Positions 1-9,394 of a stretch of 64,000 bases of DNA are shown here, in pieces. The notes under the pieces are model-generated. The model saw only the letters and a program-made list of their open reading frames with translations, ran no database searches and was not told the origin of the DNA. The translations under genes and the position numbers were made by a program. The stretch is from Acidithiobacillus ferrooxidans ATCC 23270 (GTDB taxonomy: Bacteria > Pseudomonadota > Gammaproteobacteria > Acidithiobacillales > Acidithiobacillaceae): assembly GCF_000021485.1 (NCBI RefSeq), contig NC_011761.1:2138001-2202000 (forward strand), written 5' to 3'. How positions within the stretch are numbered: position 1 is the first letter of the stretch; every line of letters begins with the position of its first letter.

Positions 1-1
1 T

Positions 2-527
2 GAATTGGCACTGGATGGGAGCCTACGTCCGGTGACAGGCACGCTCTCCAGCGCACTGGCCGCTGGACAGGCGGGACACGCCATTCTGGTGCCGCAAGGC
101 AATGCCCGGGAAGCCGCTTTTGCCCAAAGTACGCCGGTCTTTGCCTGCGCGAACCTGGCACAGGCCGCCGCCCACCTGCGTGGTACGGATCGCCTACCTG
201 AAGTCGTCTGCGATGCGGAAAGCCCCGAATCGGCCTTTCCGTACCTCGATCTGCGCGATGTGCGTGGTCAGGAATCGACCAAGCGGGCACTGATTGTTGC
301 GGCGGTGGGTGGTCATCACCTACTCCTGTCGGGCCCGCCCGGCACCGGGAAAAGCATGCTGGCGGCACGACTACCCGGCCTGTTACCGCCCCTGCACCGC
401 AGCGAGGCGCTGGAAGTAGCCGCCATCCACAGCCTTGCAAGGGAACGGTTTCGATATCCGTCAGTGGGGCAGACGTCCGTTCCGCAGCCCCCACCATAGT
501 GCTTCTTCAGCGGCGCTGGTGGGCGGT
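2..527 (+). pseudogene. comM: comM (YifB, Mg-chelatase-like AAA+ helicase), truncated 5' part
   Basis: This is the front part of ComM, the AAA+ helicase that aids branch migration in natural transformation. The window opens inside the frame (E-L-A-L-D-G), so the true start lies to the left. The Lon-like N-terminal part is followed by the chelatase domain with Walker A GPPGTGKS, encoded around 330-355. At 449-451 an extra T shifts the frame by one base. In the next frame the family motif RPFRSPHHSASSAALVGGG runs on to about 527 and then similarity stops abruptly. The gene is therefore broken twice, by a frameshift and by the DNA that follows. comM is a known target of Tn7/Tn6022-type elements, and a TnsE-like gene comes next, so insertion there is a reasonable inference. 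Confidence 0.85.
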
Positions 528-640
528 GGTTGTGATTTCCACCAATTGTTGCAACATTCCATCAAATAATGCTACAAACATATACGGTGAGGCTGTCCCA
601 CGGCAGAAACTAAAGATTAGTAACAGAAGACAATCAAAGT
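528..640. other. Junction between comM and foreign DNA, possible transposon end
   Basis: At about 527, right after the comM codons for Leu-Val-Gly-Gly-Gly, the sequence becomes AT-rich and unrelated to comM. The new DNA begins TGTGATTTCCACC, compatible with the 5'-TGT of Tn7-like ends. Just before the next start codon is GACAATCAAAGTAT, loosely resembling the TnsB-type sites seen at 4450-4707 and 46279-46426. No convincing site array is visible, so this is only a candidate boundary. Confidence 0.35.
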
Positions 641-2485
641 ATGAAAATTTTCGACTTCGAACCCATCGAGCCTCAATCAGATCTACTTGTGATGGATTCG
701 CTAAGAGGTCATCCGTTCGCCGATCGTCAAAGAGCGGTTATGTGGTATGGTGCCATTCACCAAAATAAAAATGACCGTTCACAGCCCCTGGCAACTGTTC
801 TTTTCCATGATGTTAATGATGGCAGATTCTATGGTGAATTCCGCTGCCGCAAAGTATCCGCACTGAATTTAGGGCTTCTCCCCATTGGTAGTGTTTGGTA
901 TGAAGGAAGGATGGTTTCACAGGCTAGATTCATGACAAAGCAATTCAAGGTTGATTTTTCACATCGCGGGTGGGAATACTACACCTTAAATGGAGACAAA
1001 GAGCCTTTAGTTCCACCCAATGTTTATCCTCTGTTCTACCCCTGCAAGAATGATCTTGCCGGAAGTTGGATGCTAAAGTTCTTCCTTGGCAACGATCAAA
1101 TCCTTCTCATTCCATCTCTGGTGTTTTTTACGCGTTGCTATGGCAGTTCGGCTTTGCGCCGTCACTTCCTGACATTACCGTGGGCGGAGATAGAAAACAG
1201 ACTGTTCTCTAAATCTGAAGAACTAAACGGTGAAGAAGCAAATAATAATTGGGCAATTTTCTTACCCAGCACAGCGCACAAGTCTGATGTTCACATTCTT
1301 GCTCATATCAAGTATGACAACTATGCTGCGCTTCAGGTAAAACATATTGCTGCACAGGCTTTATCAAGCGATGAAAACAATCGGATTTTTCTAAAGGTAG
1401 CACCCTGGTTAACCCAAAAAGGTAAAATAAGTGTTTCAGGTTTTTACATTAGGGAAACAAAAACATTTCTTGCATTAAACATACTTGGTATTGGCCCTGA
1501 CAGATATCCGCCGTATCTAGTTTACAAGTACCACACAAAAACTACCAACTTACCAGAAGATGAATTTTCTTACCCATCTTCCTCGACCCAGACACCAAAC
1601 GATGAATATTCAGATCCAGAACTACTTGATAACAAATCACCGAGCATAAATAGCAGGTTAAAGAAGTTTTCAGAGCCAGATTTTGAATGGATCAATGAAC
1701 CAATTATTAAATCAAAAAAACTAGCGCGCGAACGTTTATCAAGGAAAAATAACAGCAAATCGGAAGATAAAAAATTAACAAACTTAGAAACTCCAACATC
1801 CGATGACACGTTTTCAACTAGCGAAGCTTACGGTTCTAGTGGCAATACCACAGAAGCACTAACACACAGCAAGCAACCAACAGAATCCATTGATAAATTA
1901 TGGTCATTATGGAAAGCTATCAATGATATTGCTGAAAAAAACAAAGAACACATCACAGCCGTATATCACTACGACATCACAAACGGATTTTGCAATTCAG
2001 GTATCCCGAGACTCATAAATTTTCCTCTTAAAAGAGAAAATAATAATACCGCAAAAAACAACAACACCAAAGAACAGCACAACAGAACGCTCCCTCGTCG
2101 ATTTCCGTTAACATATGGGAACCCCGAAAAAAGAAGAGGTTTATTGCTGATTAAATTATCATTAGCTAACACTGATATATATGTCATTGACATTCAACAT
2201 CGCACGGATGTGTCCGGAGAATCATTTGCAGGTTTGGCTTTCACACTTACGTCAACCGAGAACCTTGACGATTTTTTGCGTTTGCTTATTGATAGTATCA
2301 TAGCTAATAACGGACATGTAAGATCAATAGCTAAGAATTGGAGAAACGGGAAAGCATTTGCCTATTATCACGTAGATTCACCAGGGAAGAAGGTTACAAT
2401 GCCAGAAAACACGGTGAGAATTATTTTAGTAAAAATGATGAAATTTCTTGGGATTAATTTACCTCTTAAATTCAGGAACAATTGA
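641..2485 (+). CDS. TnsE/TniE-like Tn7-family target-selection protein
   Basis: This 614-residue protein resembles TnsE, the Tn7 factor that directs insertion to replicating or conjugating DNA. The resemblance comes from recalled family sequence and not from a search. Around residues 155-180 there is an L-x-x-S-x-x-F-F-x-R-C-x-x-S-S-A-L segment like the TnsE FCRSCLSSTAL block. A low-complexity acidic linker follows, then E-P-D-F-E-W-I-N-E-P with a basic patch (about 345-370). The C-terminal domain (about 420-614) has a beta-rich LLLIKLSLANTDIYVIDIQ strand and a final W-R-N-G-K block. It is longer than Tn7 TnsE (about 540 residues). The gene is markedly AT-rich compared with its surroundings, a sign of transfer. 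No tnsABC genes are in the window, so it is an isolated remnant. It could instead be an unrelated cargo protein. Confidence 0.55.
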   Translation: MKIFDFEPIEPQSDLLVMDSLRGHPFADRQRAVMWYGAIHQNKNDRSQPLATVLFHDVNDGRFYGEFRCRKVSALNLGLLPIGSVWYEGRMVSQARFMTKQFKVDFSHRGWEYYTLNGDKEPLVPPNVYPLFYPCKNDLAGSWMLKFFLGNDQILLIPSLVFFTRCYGSSALRRHFLTLPWAEIENRLFSKSEELNGEEANNNWAIFLPSTAHKSDVHILAHIKYDNYAALQVKHIAAQALSSDENNRIFLKVAPWLTQKGKISVSGFYIRETKTFLALNILGIGPDRYPPYLVYKYHTKTTNLPEDEFSYPSSSTQTPNDEYSDPELLDNKSPSINSRLKKFSEPDFEWINEPIIKSKKLARERLSRKNNSKSEDKKLTNLETPTSDDTFSTSEAYGSSGNTTEALTHSKQPTESIDKLWSLWKAINDIAEKNKEHITAVYHYDITNGFCNSGIPRLINFPLKRENNNTAKNNNTKEQHNRTLPRRFPLTYGNPEKRRGLLLIKLSLANTDIYVIDIQHRTDVSGESFAGLAFTLTSTENLDDFLRLLIDSIIANNGHVRSIAKNWRNGKAFAYYHVDSPGKKVTMPENTVRIILVKMMKFLGINLPLKFRNN

Positions 2486-2647
2486 GCAGAAGATCCATGC
2501 AAGAGCAATACTAACAGTGAAACATACAATCCCTGCAGAAGGTCTGTACTGTCGGCGTTCAGGGATTATTCCCCCCCCGGTGTCAGGGTAGTTGTCGCCT
2601 CTCTGAAATGGAGCAAGGCATAGGCCGGGGGCGGAAAGTTGGTCGAT

Positions 2648-3148
2648 ATGAAGCATTATTCAGCAGAACGTAAGGCTGCTGTATTGCAGAAGATGTTGCC
2701 GCCCACCAGTTTGTCCGTGGCGGAACTGGCCAAACAGGAAGGGATTTCTGATGTTACGCTGTACCATTGGCGCAAGCAGGCCATAGCGAGTGGGGCGATG
2801 AGTGCAGTGACCAAGAAGACAGCAGAGGGTTGGTCTGCCGAGTCCAAGTTGGCAGCGGTGGTGGAAACGGCCCTGCTGTCCGAGGTGGAGTTGAGCCAGT
2901 ATTGCCGGGAGAAAGGGCTGTATCCAGACCAGGTAAAAGCGTGGAAACAGGCATGTATCGTTGGACAGCAGACCGCCACCCAACAGAAACAGACAGCGGG
3001 TGCGCAAGCCCGTGCAGACCAGAAACGGATTCGTGAGCTGGAGCGGGAACTGCGTCGCAAAGACAAGGCCTTAGCCGAGGCGGCTGCGCTGTTGATCTTG
3101 CGAAAAAAATTGAACGCCCTCTGGGGGGACGACGCCGGGGAAGATTAA
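2648..3148 (+). CDS. IS3-family transposase OrfA-type protein
   Basis: The protein begins with a helix-turn-helix of the IS3 OrfA type (A-E-L-A-K-Q-E-G-I-S-x-x-T-L-Y-x-W-R-K) and continues with a second HTH-like stretch. It ends in a leucine-zipper-like coiled coil (R-I-R-E-L-E-R-E-L-R-R-K-D-K-A-L-A-E-A-A-A) typical of OrfA dimerisation. The ATG at 2648 is preferred over the TTG at 2639. OrfA and the integrase part at 3172 are in different frames and would be joined by programmed frameshifting in a working element. The element is dead because its integrase is interrupted. Confidence 0.8.
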   Translation: MKHYSAERKAAVLQKMLPPTSLSVAELAKQEGISDVTLYHWRKQAIASGAMSAVTKKTAEGWSAESKLAAVVETALLSEVELSQYCREKGLYPDQVKAWKQACIVGQQTATQQKQTAGAQARADQKRIRELERELRRKDKALAEAAALLILRKKLNALWGDDAGED

Positions 3149-3596
3149 CCCCGGTCCCGGAGCGGCAACAATTGGTCGCCTGGATACAGGAAGCTGCTGA
3201 CGGCGGCGCCCGCCGGTCGCGGGCCTGCGCAGAAGCGGGCTTATCATTACGTACCGTCCAGCGATGGACAGAGGAGCAGGGAATGGTGAAGGCGGATGCC
3301 CGCACGACGGTCGAACGACCGGCACCCAGCAACAAGCTGAGTGAAGCCGAGGTGCAGGAGGTGCTGGACGCCTGTCATCGTCCGGATACCGCACACCTGC
3401 CACCGACCCAGATTGTGCCACGGCTGGCGGATGAGGGGGTTTATCTGGCATCGGAGTCCACCTTCTACCGGATCCTCAAGGCCGAAGGTATGGACGCACG
3501 ACGGGGTCGTGCACACCCGCCCCGCAAGGAGAAGTTACCCACCACCCATACGGCCACCGCAGTCAACACCGTCTGGTCTTGGGACATCACGTACTG
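3149..3596 (+). pseudogene. IS3-family OrfB integrase, 5' part, interrupted by group II intron
   Basis: This is the DDE integrase partner of the OrfA just upstream. Visible are the helical N-terminal domain (A-R-R-S-R-A-C-A-E-A-G-L-S-x-R-T-x-Q-R-W) and the linker. The catalytic domain starts at V-W-S-W-D-I-T-Y, where the first Asp lies. Directly after codon Tyr the sequence changes to that of a group II intron 5' end at about 3597. The 3' part with the second Asp and the Glu is not found in the window. An independent ATG lies at 3172, but the domain starts upstream of it. Confidence 0.8.
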
Positions 3597-5722
3597 TACG
3601 CCCAGCCAGCGTAGCCCGCCCTTTTGGGGGTAAAGCTGCTTGAGCATGTTTGGAATGCAGAACTCAGTATGTTTTCTTTTGTAACTGGGCCTGCCCTTTC
3701 TCTGCTGCGAGAGGAAGTGAGCCGAAGCGGCGGTGACTTGCCGACACTGGCAAGGTGACGAAGTCCGTGGGAAACGGGGCTTGCGGCGAAGCGGTTACGC
3801 CAAGATGAGCTTCTAGGCTGAGCATGGGACGGTTGAGGAACACGAACCTGTTTACACGCATCTGAGGGTTGAAATGTCACCACTGCCTACACCGCTTATG
3901 AGGCAGGGCGTGGGCTGTCGCTGGGCACAAGTATGGCTCAGCGATGCGAATGCTGGCTGGACATGTAAGCCGGACAGCACGGAACCACGGGGAGCGCGCA
4001 GCTAGACCGTGGTGCCCGCGACGACTTGCGGCAAGCAAGGATAAAGACTGCGACAGGCAACCTCGCCCATGCGTTGAGTCCGGCATGTGAACTGGGGAAG
4101 GTCTGTACAGATGCCAAGGGAGTAGGTCCCCGATGCTGTGCAGATTGGCGGAGCCCCTGTAGTAGTCCGAGATCGGGAAAGCCGGTCACATGGCGAAGGG
4201 GGGCAGTTGAAGTGGTTTGCTGGGTGGATTAACTGATCATAGTGAGGTGAAGACCTTTGATAATCAGTGAAATGCAAAGCAAACTGGCGACATGGTCGAC
4301 GGAGAACAAAGAGCGCAAGTTCAATCGACTCCTGAGACTGATTGCTGGCCAGGATTGGCTGAGTGAAGCGGCTCGCATTACGCTGGCCTCCAGCGGAGCC
4401 CGCACGCCGGGTGTGGATGGGGTCGATAAGCGCATGATGGAGCGGAATCTGTTAACGAACAATAGAGTTTCATCCCGGATAAAGTATCATCCTGGAGTGC
4501 GGCAAAAATGGGGCAGTAAGCATGCAACAAACGAATAATCAACGGCGTGAGTTATTATCAGGGTGGCACTTTATTGTTCTGCGCCCCGTCAGTGGCGCGT
4601 TTAGCGGGCAACTCAGGATGATACTTGCCCCGCTAGGCCGCCAAAGCGGCGAAGCATAATCAATAAGTTGCGTGCGAATCAGGATGATACTTTATTGTCC
4701 GTGAACAGAATCTCCAGCAGGAGCTGACGGCGATACGCGAAGAGCTGATGATGGGCACCTATAGCCCGCTACCGGCACGGCGCGTATATATCCCCAAAGC
4801 AAACGGCAAGCTCAGACCGCTCGGCATCCCGAGTCTCAGGGATCGCATCGTGCAACGGGCCATGCTGATGGCGATGGAGCCGATCTGGGAGAGCGACTTC
4901 CACCCGGCGTCATATGGCTTCAGACCAGCCCGAAGCGTACACCACGCGATCCGTACGGTGAAGCTGCAATTACAGGACGGTGATGAACAGAGTACCGCCG
5001 GACGGTGGGTCATTGAAGGTGACCTCTCCAGCTACTTCGACACAGTTCACCACCGTTTGCTAATGAGTGGAATCCGCAAACGGATTGCCGATCAGCGCTT
5101 CCTTGCCCTGCTCTGGAAGTTCATCAAAGCAGGTTGCGTTGATCGCGGTTTATTTCGTGCTGCCAGTGAAGGTGTTCCGCAAGGCGGTGTCATCTCACCG
5201 CTATTATCCAACATCATGCTGCATGAATTCGATGCGTGGATGGAAGCGAACTATCTGAACAAGAAGGTGCGGAAGGACCGGTGGGCGTGGAACTTCGGCA
5301 TTCTCAAGCAACGGCCCATCGCTGCGAGAGAGAACCGGCAGTGGAAACCAGCAGTCTCCTACTGTCGGTATGCAGATGACTTTGTCATCGTGGTCAAGGG
5401 AACTCGAGCACATGCCGAAACCATACGTGAGGCATGCCGGGAATTCCTCGAAGGCGGATTGAAGCTCACGCTGAATATGGAAAAGACCCATATAACGCAT
5501 GTGAACGATGGTTTCGTCTTTCTTGGCCACCGAATTATCCGCAAGCGCGGACCACGCGGCCGCATGCGGCCTGTGACGACCATTCCGTGGGAGAAGTATC
5601 GGGGTTTTGCCGCGCGGTTAACCAAACAACTGTCGGGCAATTACAGCATGAACCGGATGGATCTAGTGGAAAGCCTGAATCGGCAACTTGTCGGTTGGGC
5701 TGCCTTTTACCAATATACCGTA
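3597..5722 (+). mobile_element. Group II intron, 3'-truncated, carrying a second insertion
   Basis: A group II intron sits in the IS3 integrase gene. Its 5' end is taken as GTACGCCCAGCC at about 3597, close to the GTGYG start usual for these introns. About 660 bases without a long reading frame (3597-4256) have the GC-rich, hairpin-rich look of ribozyme domains I-III. They are followed by an intron-encoded reverse transcriptase. The 3' side (end of the RT, domains V and VI) is missing because another IS begins near 5722. Exact intron borders need folding against a model. Confidence 0.7.
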
Positions 5723-5731
5723 AACGTTTAG
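4257..5731 (+). pseudogene. ltrA: Group II intron reverse transcriptase/maturase, split and truncated
   Basis: This is an LtrA-type reverse transcriptase. The first 64 residues (4257-4449; an ATG at 4272 is also possible) include A-R-T-P-G-V-D-G-V-D. The frame is then interrupted by a 258-bp insertion and continues at 4713 with [11 protein letters not shown]. Removing the insertion and one 5-bp duplication restores one continuous frame. Palm motifs are clear: [15 protein letters not shown] and catalytic Y-A-D-D (about 5370). The maturase domain begins ([15 protein letters not shown]) but stops within a few codons, so most of domain X and any endonuclease domain are gone. Confidence 0.85.
4450..4707. 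mobile_element. Tn7-like mini-element (MITE) with TnsB-type site arrays
   Basis: The insertion has 5'-TGT/ACA-3' ends and is flanked by GAATC on both sides (4445-4449 and 4708-4712), a 5-bp target duplication as in Tn7. Its two ends are near-identical inverted copies: TGTTAACGAACAATAGAG and, reverse-complemented, TGTTCACGGACAATAAAG. Five copies of an ACAATAAAGTWTCATCCTG-like motif are visible. Two overlap at the left end (from 4459 and about 4476). Three are spaced at the right end, in inverted orientation (4559-4577, about 4614-4632, 4680-4698). This overlapping/spaced asymmetry mirrors the Tn7 right and left ends. It carries no gene and must have been mobilised by a transposase elsewhere. 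Confidence 0.85.
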
Positions 5732-5754
5732 CCAACCCACCCTTGCAGCTTGTC

Positions 5755-5987
5755 TCAGATCAAGCTAATGCGGTTTTTTTCCAGTTCCACGGCAAGAGTT
5801 CGTGGAGTTTTTTGTTGGGCCAGCGGGGTGGTGCCGATCTCGCTGTGCCTACTACGATGATATTCCCGCTCCACCCAGGCCTGCGTCGCCCGGTTCAGGG
5901 CACCCAGAGTAAGCCCTTCCTCTCCCTCCAGCATCGGCAGCAGGCGGCCTTCGATCTGGCCCCAGAAGCACTCCTGCTTCCCATTCT
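5755..5987 (-). pseudogene. DDE transposase, 3' fragment (rest at 9422-10268)
   Basis: Read on the minus strand, this is the C-terminal end of the integrase-type transposase whose front lies at 9422-10268. It begins Q-N-G-K-Q-E-C-F-W-G-Q-I-E-G-R-L, holding the third catalytic Glu of the DDE triad, and ends V-E-L-E-K-N-R-I-S-L-I-stop. The two parts join cleanly as S-P-Y/Q-N-G-K-Q-E once the RIT element between them is removed. The IS edge on this side must lie between 5722 and 5755, where it cuts the reverse transcriptase. Confidence 0.8.
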
Positions 5988-6012
5988 GGTATTTATGTGG
6001 CCGACCACATAA

Positions 6013-6044
6013 ATACCATTATGTGGCGCTTTAAAATATGTGGC
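6013..6044 (+). repeat. RIT left terminal inverted repeat (32 bp)
   Basis: This is a perfect reverse complement of 9395-9426. It contains two copies of the TATGTGGC core in direct orientation and overlaps the right arm of an adjacent palindrome ending at 6017. Repeated cores of this kind could be recombinase binding sites. Confidence 0.85.
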
Positions 6045-6156
6045 GACCAATGAAAGTCCCCATATAGGTCAAGGCCTCATGTCAAATCTACGCCACATAA
6101 TTTTGTCGACTTCATGGGATGATGACCGTCCATTTTGTTGAAAAAGGCGGTCGATC

Positions 6157-7401
6157 ATGATGGAAGTACTTATCAAGCGCCCCACTACGTTGGCGCGTTA
6201 TCTGGGGGCTCCGCTCGCAGAAGAGAGGGATAATTTTCTCAAACACTGTGCGCAGGTAGGTTACTCGCCCTCCATGCTCAAGAAGATTTCTTGGGTGATC
6301 TGGGCTGTCGCAGAGTACATTGGCATTGATCATGGCAAGGTGACTATGCAAGACATTAGGATTGCTGTAGATCACCGGACGCGCTTTAAACGCCAATCAA
6401 CCCAGACCAAGGAATCGAAGAGCACTCGCCAGATGTTTATCCATTTCGCGACGGAATGGGCGCGACATATGGGTTGTCTTGGACAAGCTGCGAAACCTCA
6501 GGATAGTTTCGCGGTACAAATAGGGATTTTTGCTCGCCACATGCGCGAAGAACGGGGACTATCTCCCGTGACTATTGCAACCCGTTGTGAACGGCTTGGC
6601 TGGTTTTTCGCCGGATTAAATCCGCCACGAGGCACGCTGGATGCAATCACCATTTGCGATCTCGATGCCTTCGTCGAACTGAAGGGCCAACAAGGCTGGA
6701 CGCGCGCCTCACTGGGCTCATTGGCCAGCTCCTTACGCAGCTTTTTTGCTTTTGCTGAAGCTCGCGGCTGGTGTGCCAAAGGGTTAACGGCGACCATTGA
6801 ATCGCCGCGACTATATACCCGCGAGGGAATCCCGGAGGGCCCGGGTTGGGAAGATGTACAGCGTCTCTTGGTCAGTACTGCTGGCGATCATCCTGTAGAT
6901 ATTCGCGATCGCGCCATTTTGATGTTGCTGGCATTGTACGGATTGCGCCGTGGCGAGGTCGCAGCACTTCAACTCGAGCATTTGGATTGGGACGGGGATA
7001 AAATTTGCGTGGTACGACCTAAACAGCGCATCGCTCAGCGTTATCCCTTACTGCCCAGTGTGGGCGAAGCCATTGTGCGCTATCTGCGCGATGTACGTCC
7101 TCAGTGTGAACATCGGGCGTTATTCCTCACGATCGGTGCCCCCATGCGCCCACTTTCGGCGGAGAGTATCTCGCATGTCGCCCGCGCACGCTTAAACCAG
7201 CTTGGTCTCACGCTCTCTCCTCGCGGGGCGCACTGCCTGCGTCACGCCTGTGCCAGTCATCTCCTCTCTTCGGGTTTTTCACTAAAGCAAATTGGTGATC
7301 ACCTTGGTCATCGCAACGCCAATTCGGCGCTGAGCTATACCAAGGTTGATCTGACGGGGTTGCGACAGGTCGCCGAATTCGACTTGGGGGGTTTACTGTG
7401 A
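6157..7401 (+). CDS. ritA: RIT recombinase A, tyrosine site-specific recombinase
   Basis: This 414-residue tyrosine recombinase is the first of three. It has an N-terminal SAM-like core-binding domain and a C-terminal catalytic domain. Visible catalytic motifs are Arg in Y-G-L-R-R-G-E-V, H-C-L-R-H-A-C in the second box, L-G-H-R-N, and the nucleophile Tyr in S-A-L-S-Y-T-K-V-D. Its stop overlaps the GTG start of the next gene in GTGA, indicating coupled translation. The start is the ATG at 6157 (or 6160). RitA, RitB and RitC proteins are presumed to act together in transposing the element, but the mechanism is poorly known. Confidence 0.85.
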   Translation: MMEVLIKRPTTLARYLGAPLAEERDNFLKHCAQVGYSPSMLKKISWVIWAVAEYIGIDHGKVTMQDIRIAVDHRTRFKRQSTQTKESKSTRQMFIHFATEWARHMGCLGQAAKPQDSFAVQIGIFARHMREERGLSPVTIATRCERLGWFFAGLNPPRGTLDAITICDLDAFVELKGQQGWTRASLGSLASSLRSFFAFAEARGWCAKGLTATIESPRLYTREGIPEGPGWEDVQRLLVSTAGDHPVDIRDRAILMLLALYGLRRGEVAALQLEHLDWDGDKICVVRPKQRIAQRYPLLPSVGEAIVRYLRDVRPQCEHRALFLTIGAPMRPLSAESISHVARARLNQLGLTLSPRGAHCLRHACASHLLSSGFSLKQIGDHLGHRNANSALSYTKVDLTGLRQVAEFDLGGLL

Positions 7402-8339
7402 ACCTCTCAGAACTGATTTCTCTCTACATCGCCCATAAACGTGCGCTCGGATATCGGTTTCTAACAGAGGACCACTTGTTGAGATCTTTTTGCCGGGCAG
7501 TCGGTGATAGGCCAATAGAAACTATCGGTGCAGACGCCGTATCTATTTTTTTAAATGGCAAGGGGTCCGTTACGGCCTACTGGTACAAGAAATATCATGT
7601 GTTAACCGGATGTTACCGATTCGCATTGGCACGCGGGATGGTCACTGCAATCCCGCTGCCTCGCAGTGTACCAAAGCAGGACGGGCCCATATTTGTGCCT
7701 TATATTTATTCCCACGCAGAGTTGAAAAGACTGATTGATGTCCTTCCCGCTCTTTGCGCCGGACGCTCCAGAATCGACGATTACGTCTTCAAAGCCCTTC
7801 TGTTACTGATGTATGGTGCAGGACTTAGAATCAGTGAAGCGCTATCGCTCCATATCCATGACGTCGACCTGCAACAGACCATTCTATATGTTCGCGAGAC
7901 GAAGTTTTACAAGACCCGCATAGTCCCATTAGGCAAGGATTTAACCCAAATTCTGAATGAATATATCGCCAAACGGAATAACCGCTACTCAGCAGCTACA
8001 GATGCGCCGTTCTTCTGCTTCCGTGACGGCACACCACTGAGTAGATCCGCCGCCCATGGTCTGTTTCGGCGCGTACGCGCTAAAGCTGACGTCCTCAAAG
8101 AGGGTGGCCCGAGGCATCAGCCACGCCTTCACGATCTTCGCCACTCAGCCGCTGTGCATCGCCTTATTGCCTGGTATCGCTGCGGTGCAGATTTGCGCGA
8201 TTTGTTGCCCAAGTTGGCAACCTATCTTGGGCACGTCGATCTTTCGGCAACACAACGTTATTTGACCATGACACCAGAGTTACTTCACGAGGCGAGCCTG
8301 CGCTTCGCACACTATGCATTGGAGAAAGACCATGACTGA
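7398..8339 (+). CDS. ritB: RIT recombinase B, tyrosine site-specific recombinase
   Basis: This is the middle recombinase of the trio, 313 residues. It starts with GTG at 7398, overlapping the stop of RitA by four bases. Motifs: Arg in Y-G-A-G-L-R-I-S-E-A-L, the second box L-H-D-L-R-H-S-A-A-V, L-G-H-V-D-L, and nucleophile Tyr in A-T-Q-R-Y-L-T. The spacing between HxLR and LGH is longer than usual (a W-Y-R-C-G-A-D-L-R-D insertion), typical of this recombinase subgroup. Its end overlaps RitC. Confidence 0.85.
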   Translation: MNLSELISLYIAHKRALGYRFLTEDHLLRSFCRAVGDRPIETIGADAVSIFLNGKGSVTAYWYKKYHVLTGCYRFALARGMVTAIPLPRSVPKQDGPIFVPYIYSHAELKRLIDVLPALCAGRSRIDDYVFKALLLLMYGAGLRISEALSLHIHDVDLQQTILYVRETKFYKTRIVPLGKDLTQILNEYIAKRNNRYSAATDAPFFCFRDGTPLSRSAAHGLFRRVRAKADVLKEGGPRHQPRLHDLRHSAAVHRLIAWYRCGADLRDLLPKLATYLGHVDLSATQRYLTMTPELLHEASLRFAHYALEKDHD

Positions 8340-9330
8340 CGTGACCCTGCTTGGCCCCTGGATACGGCGATTTCTACTGGAGTATCTGGTACGAGAGCGC
8401 AATCTTTCGATAAATACCCAGCGCAGCTATCGAGATATGCTGTCCCTTTTTCTGCCCCACGTGAGTAAACAACTCAACAAATCCGTGGACCGATTAACGG
8501 TATCTGATCTGTCGGCAGACCTTATCCGTCAATTCCTTAGTGATATTGAGGAAAGCCGCCACTGTCTCGCCGCCACCCGCAATCAGCGCCTCGGCGGCCT
8601 GCACGCGTTGGCTCGATTCATTGGTGAAAATAGTCCTGAGCATATCGAGTGGTGTTCACAAATCCGGCTGATTCCTTTTAAAAAAACGGCATATCCAGGC
8701 ATTACCTATCTCGAAAAGCCAGAAATGGACGCCCTTTTAGAATCTCCAGATCGCCAGACCCCTCAAGGCCAACGTGATTACGCCTTATTACTGTTTCTCT
8801 ACAACACTGGGGCGCGTGCCAGTGAAGCTGCCGATCTCAGGATCGTTGATGTGGATTGGCATGCTCAATGCGCCCACATTATCGGCAAAGGTAACAAGCG
8901 GCGTACCTGTCCATTGTGGCCGACCACTCTGGATCAATTGCGTGCGCTAGCAACGCAACGTGGGTTGGATCAACGAGTTTTTTTAAATCGCAACGGCCAA
9001 CCCATCACACGCTTTGGTATCCATACGATGGTCGAACGACATGCTGCTAGGGCTTGTGTGCAAGTGCCATCAATGAGTACGAAGCAGGTCAGTCCACATG
9101 TGATCCGCCACAGCACGGCAACCCACCTTTTACGTGCTGGCGTGGACATCAATACCGTCCGAGCCTGGCTGGGACACGTTTCGCTCACTACGACCAACAT
9201 CTACGCTGAGACTGACCTCGAGACTAAAACTCGTGCGTTGGCGACATGTGCTCCGCCCACAGCAGAGGGGATGGCAACGAAACATTGGCGTCAGCAGCCG
9301 GACCTGATGGCCTTCCTCCACGGCTTATAG
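8332..9330 (+). CDS. ritC: RIT recombinase C, tyrosine site-specific recombinase
   Basis: This is the third recombinase of the trio. The ATG at 8332 overlaps the RitB stop by 8 bases; an in-frame ATG at 8314 is also possible. It is XerC/D-like, with N-terminal core-binding helices (N-L-S-I-N-T-Q-R-S-Y), Arg in T-G-A-R-A-S-E-A, box II S-P-H-V-I-R-H-S-T-A-T-H-L-L, L-G-H-V-S-L and nucleophile Tyr in T-N-I-Y-A-E-T-D. The complete set of catalytic residues argues for an active protein. It is followed by 64 bases without a gene, then the right inverted repeat. Confidence 0.85.
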   Translation: MTDVTLLGPWIRRFLLEYLVRERNLSINTQRSYRDMLSLFLPHVSKQLNKSVDRLTVSDLSADLIRQFLSDIEESRHCLAATRNQRLGGLHALARFIGENSPEHIEWCSQIRLIPFKKTAYPGITYLEKPEMDALLESPDRQTPQGQRDYALLLFLYNTGARASEAADLRIVDVDWHAQCAHIIGKGNKRRTCPLWPTTLDQLRALATQRGLDQRVFLNRNGQPITRFGIHTMVERHAARACVQVPSMSTKQVSPHVIRHSTATHLLRAGVDINTVRAWLGHVSLTTTNIYAETDLETKTRALATCAPPTAEGMATKHWRQQPDLMAFLHGL

Positions 9331-9394
9331 CTGAATACTTATGTGGCGTTAATTTGATCCTCAGGCAGGTGGTATGCGGGTTTTAAATCCAATA

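Noticed and set aside
603-645. GACAATCAAAGTAT as a TnsB site next to the TnsE-like gene
   Set aside because: Only one loose match, without the ATCATCC part or a second copy, so it cannot be called a transposon end.
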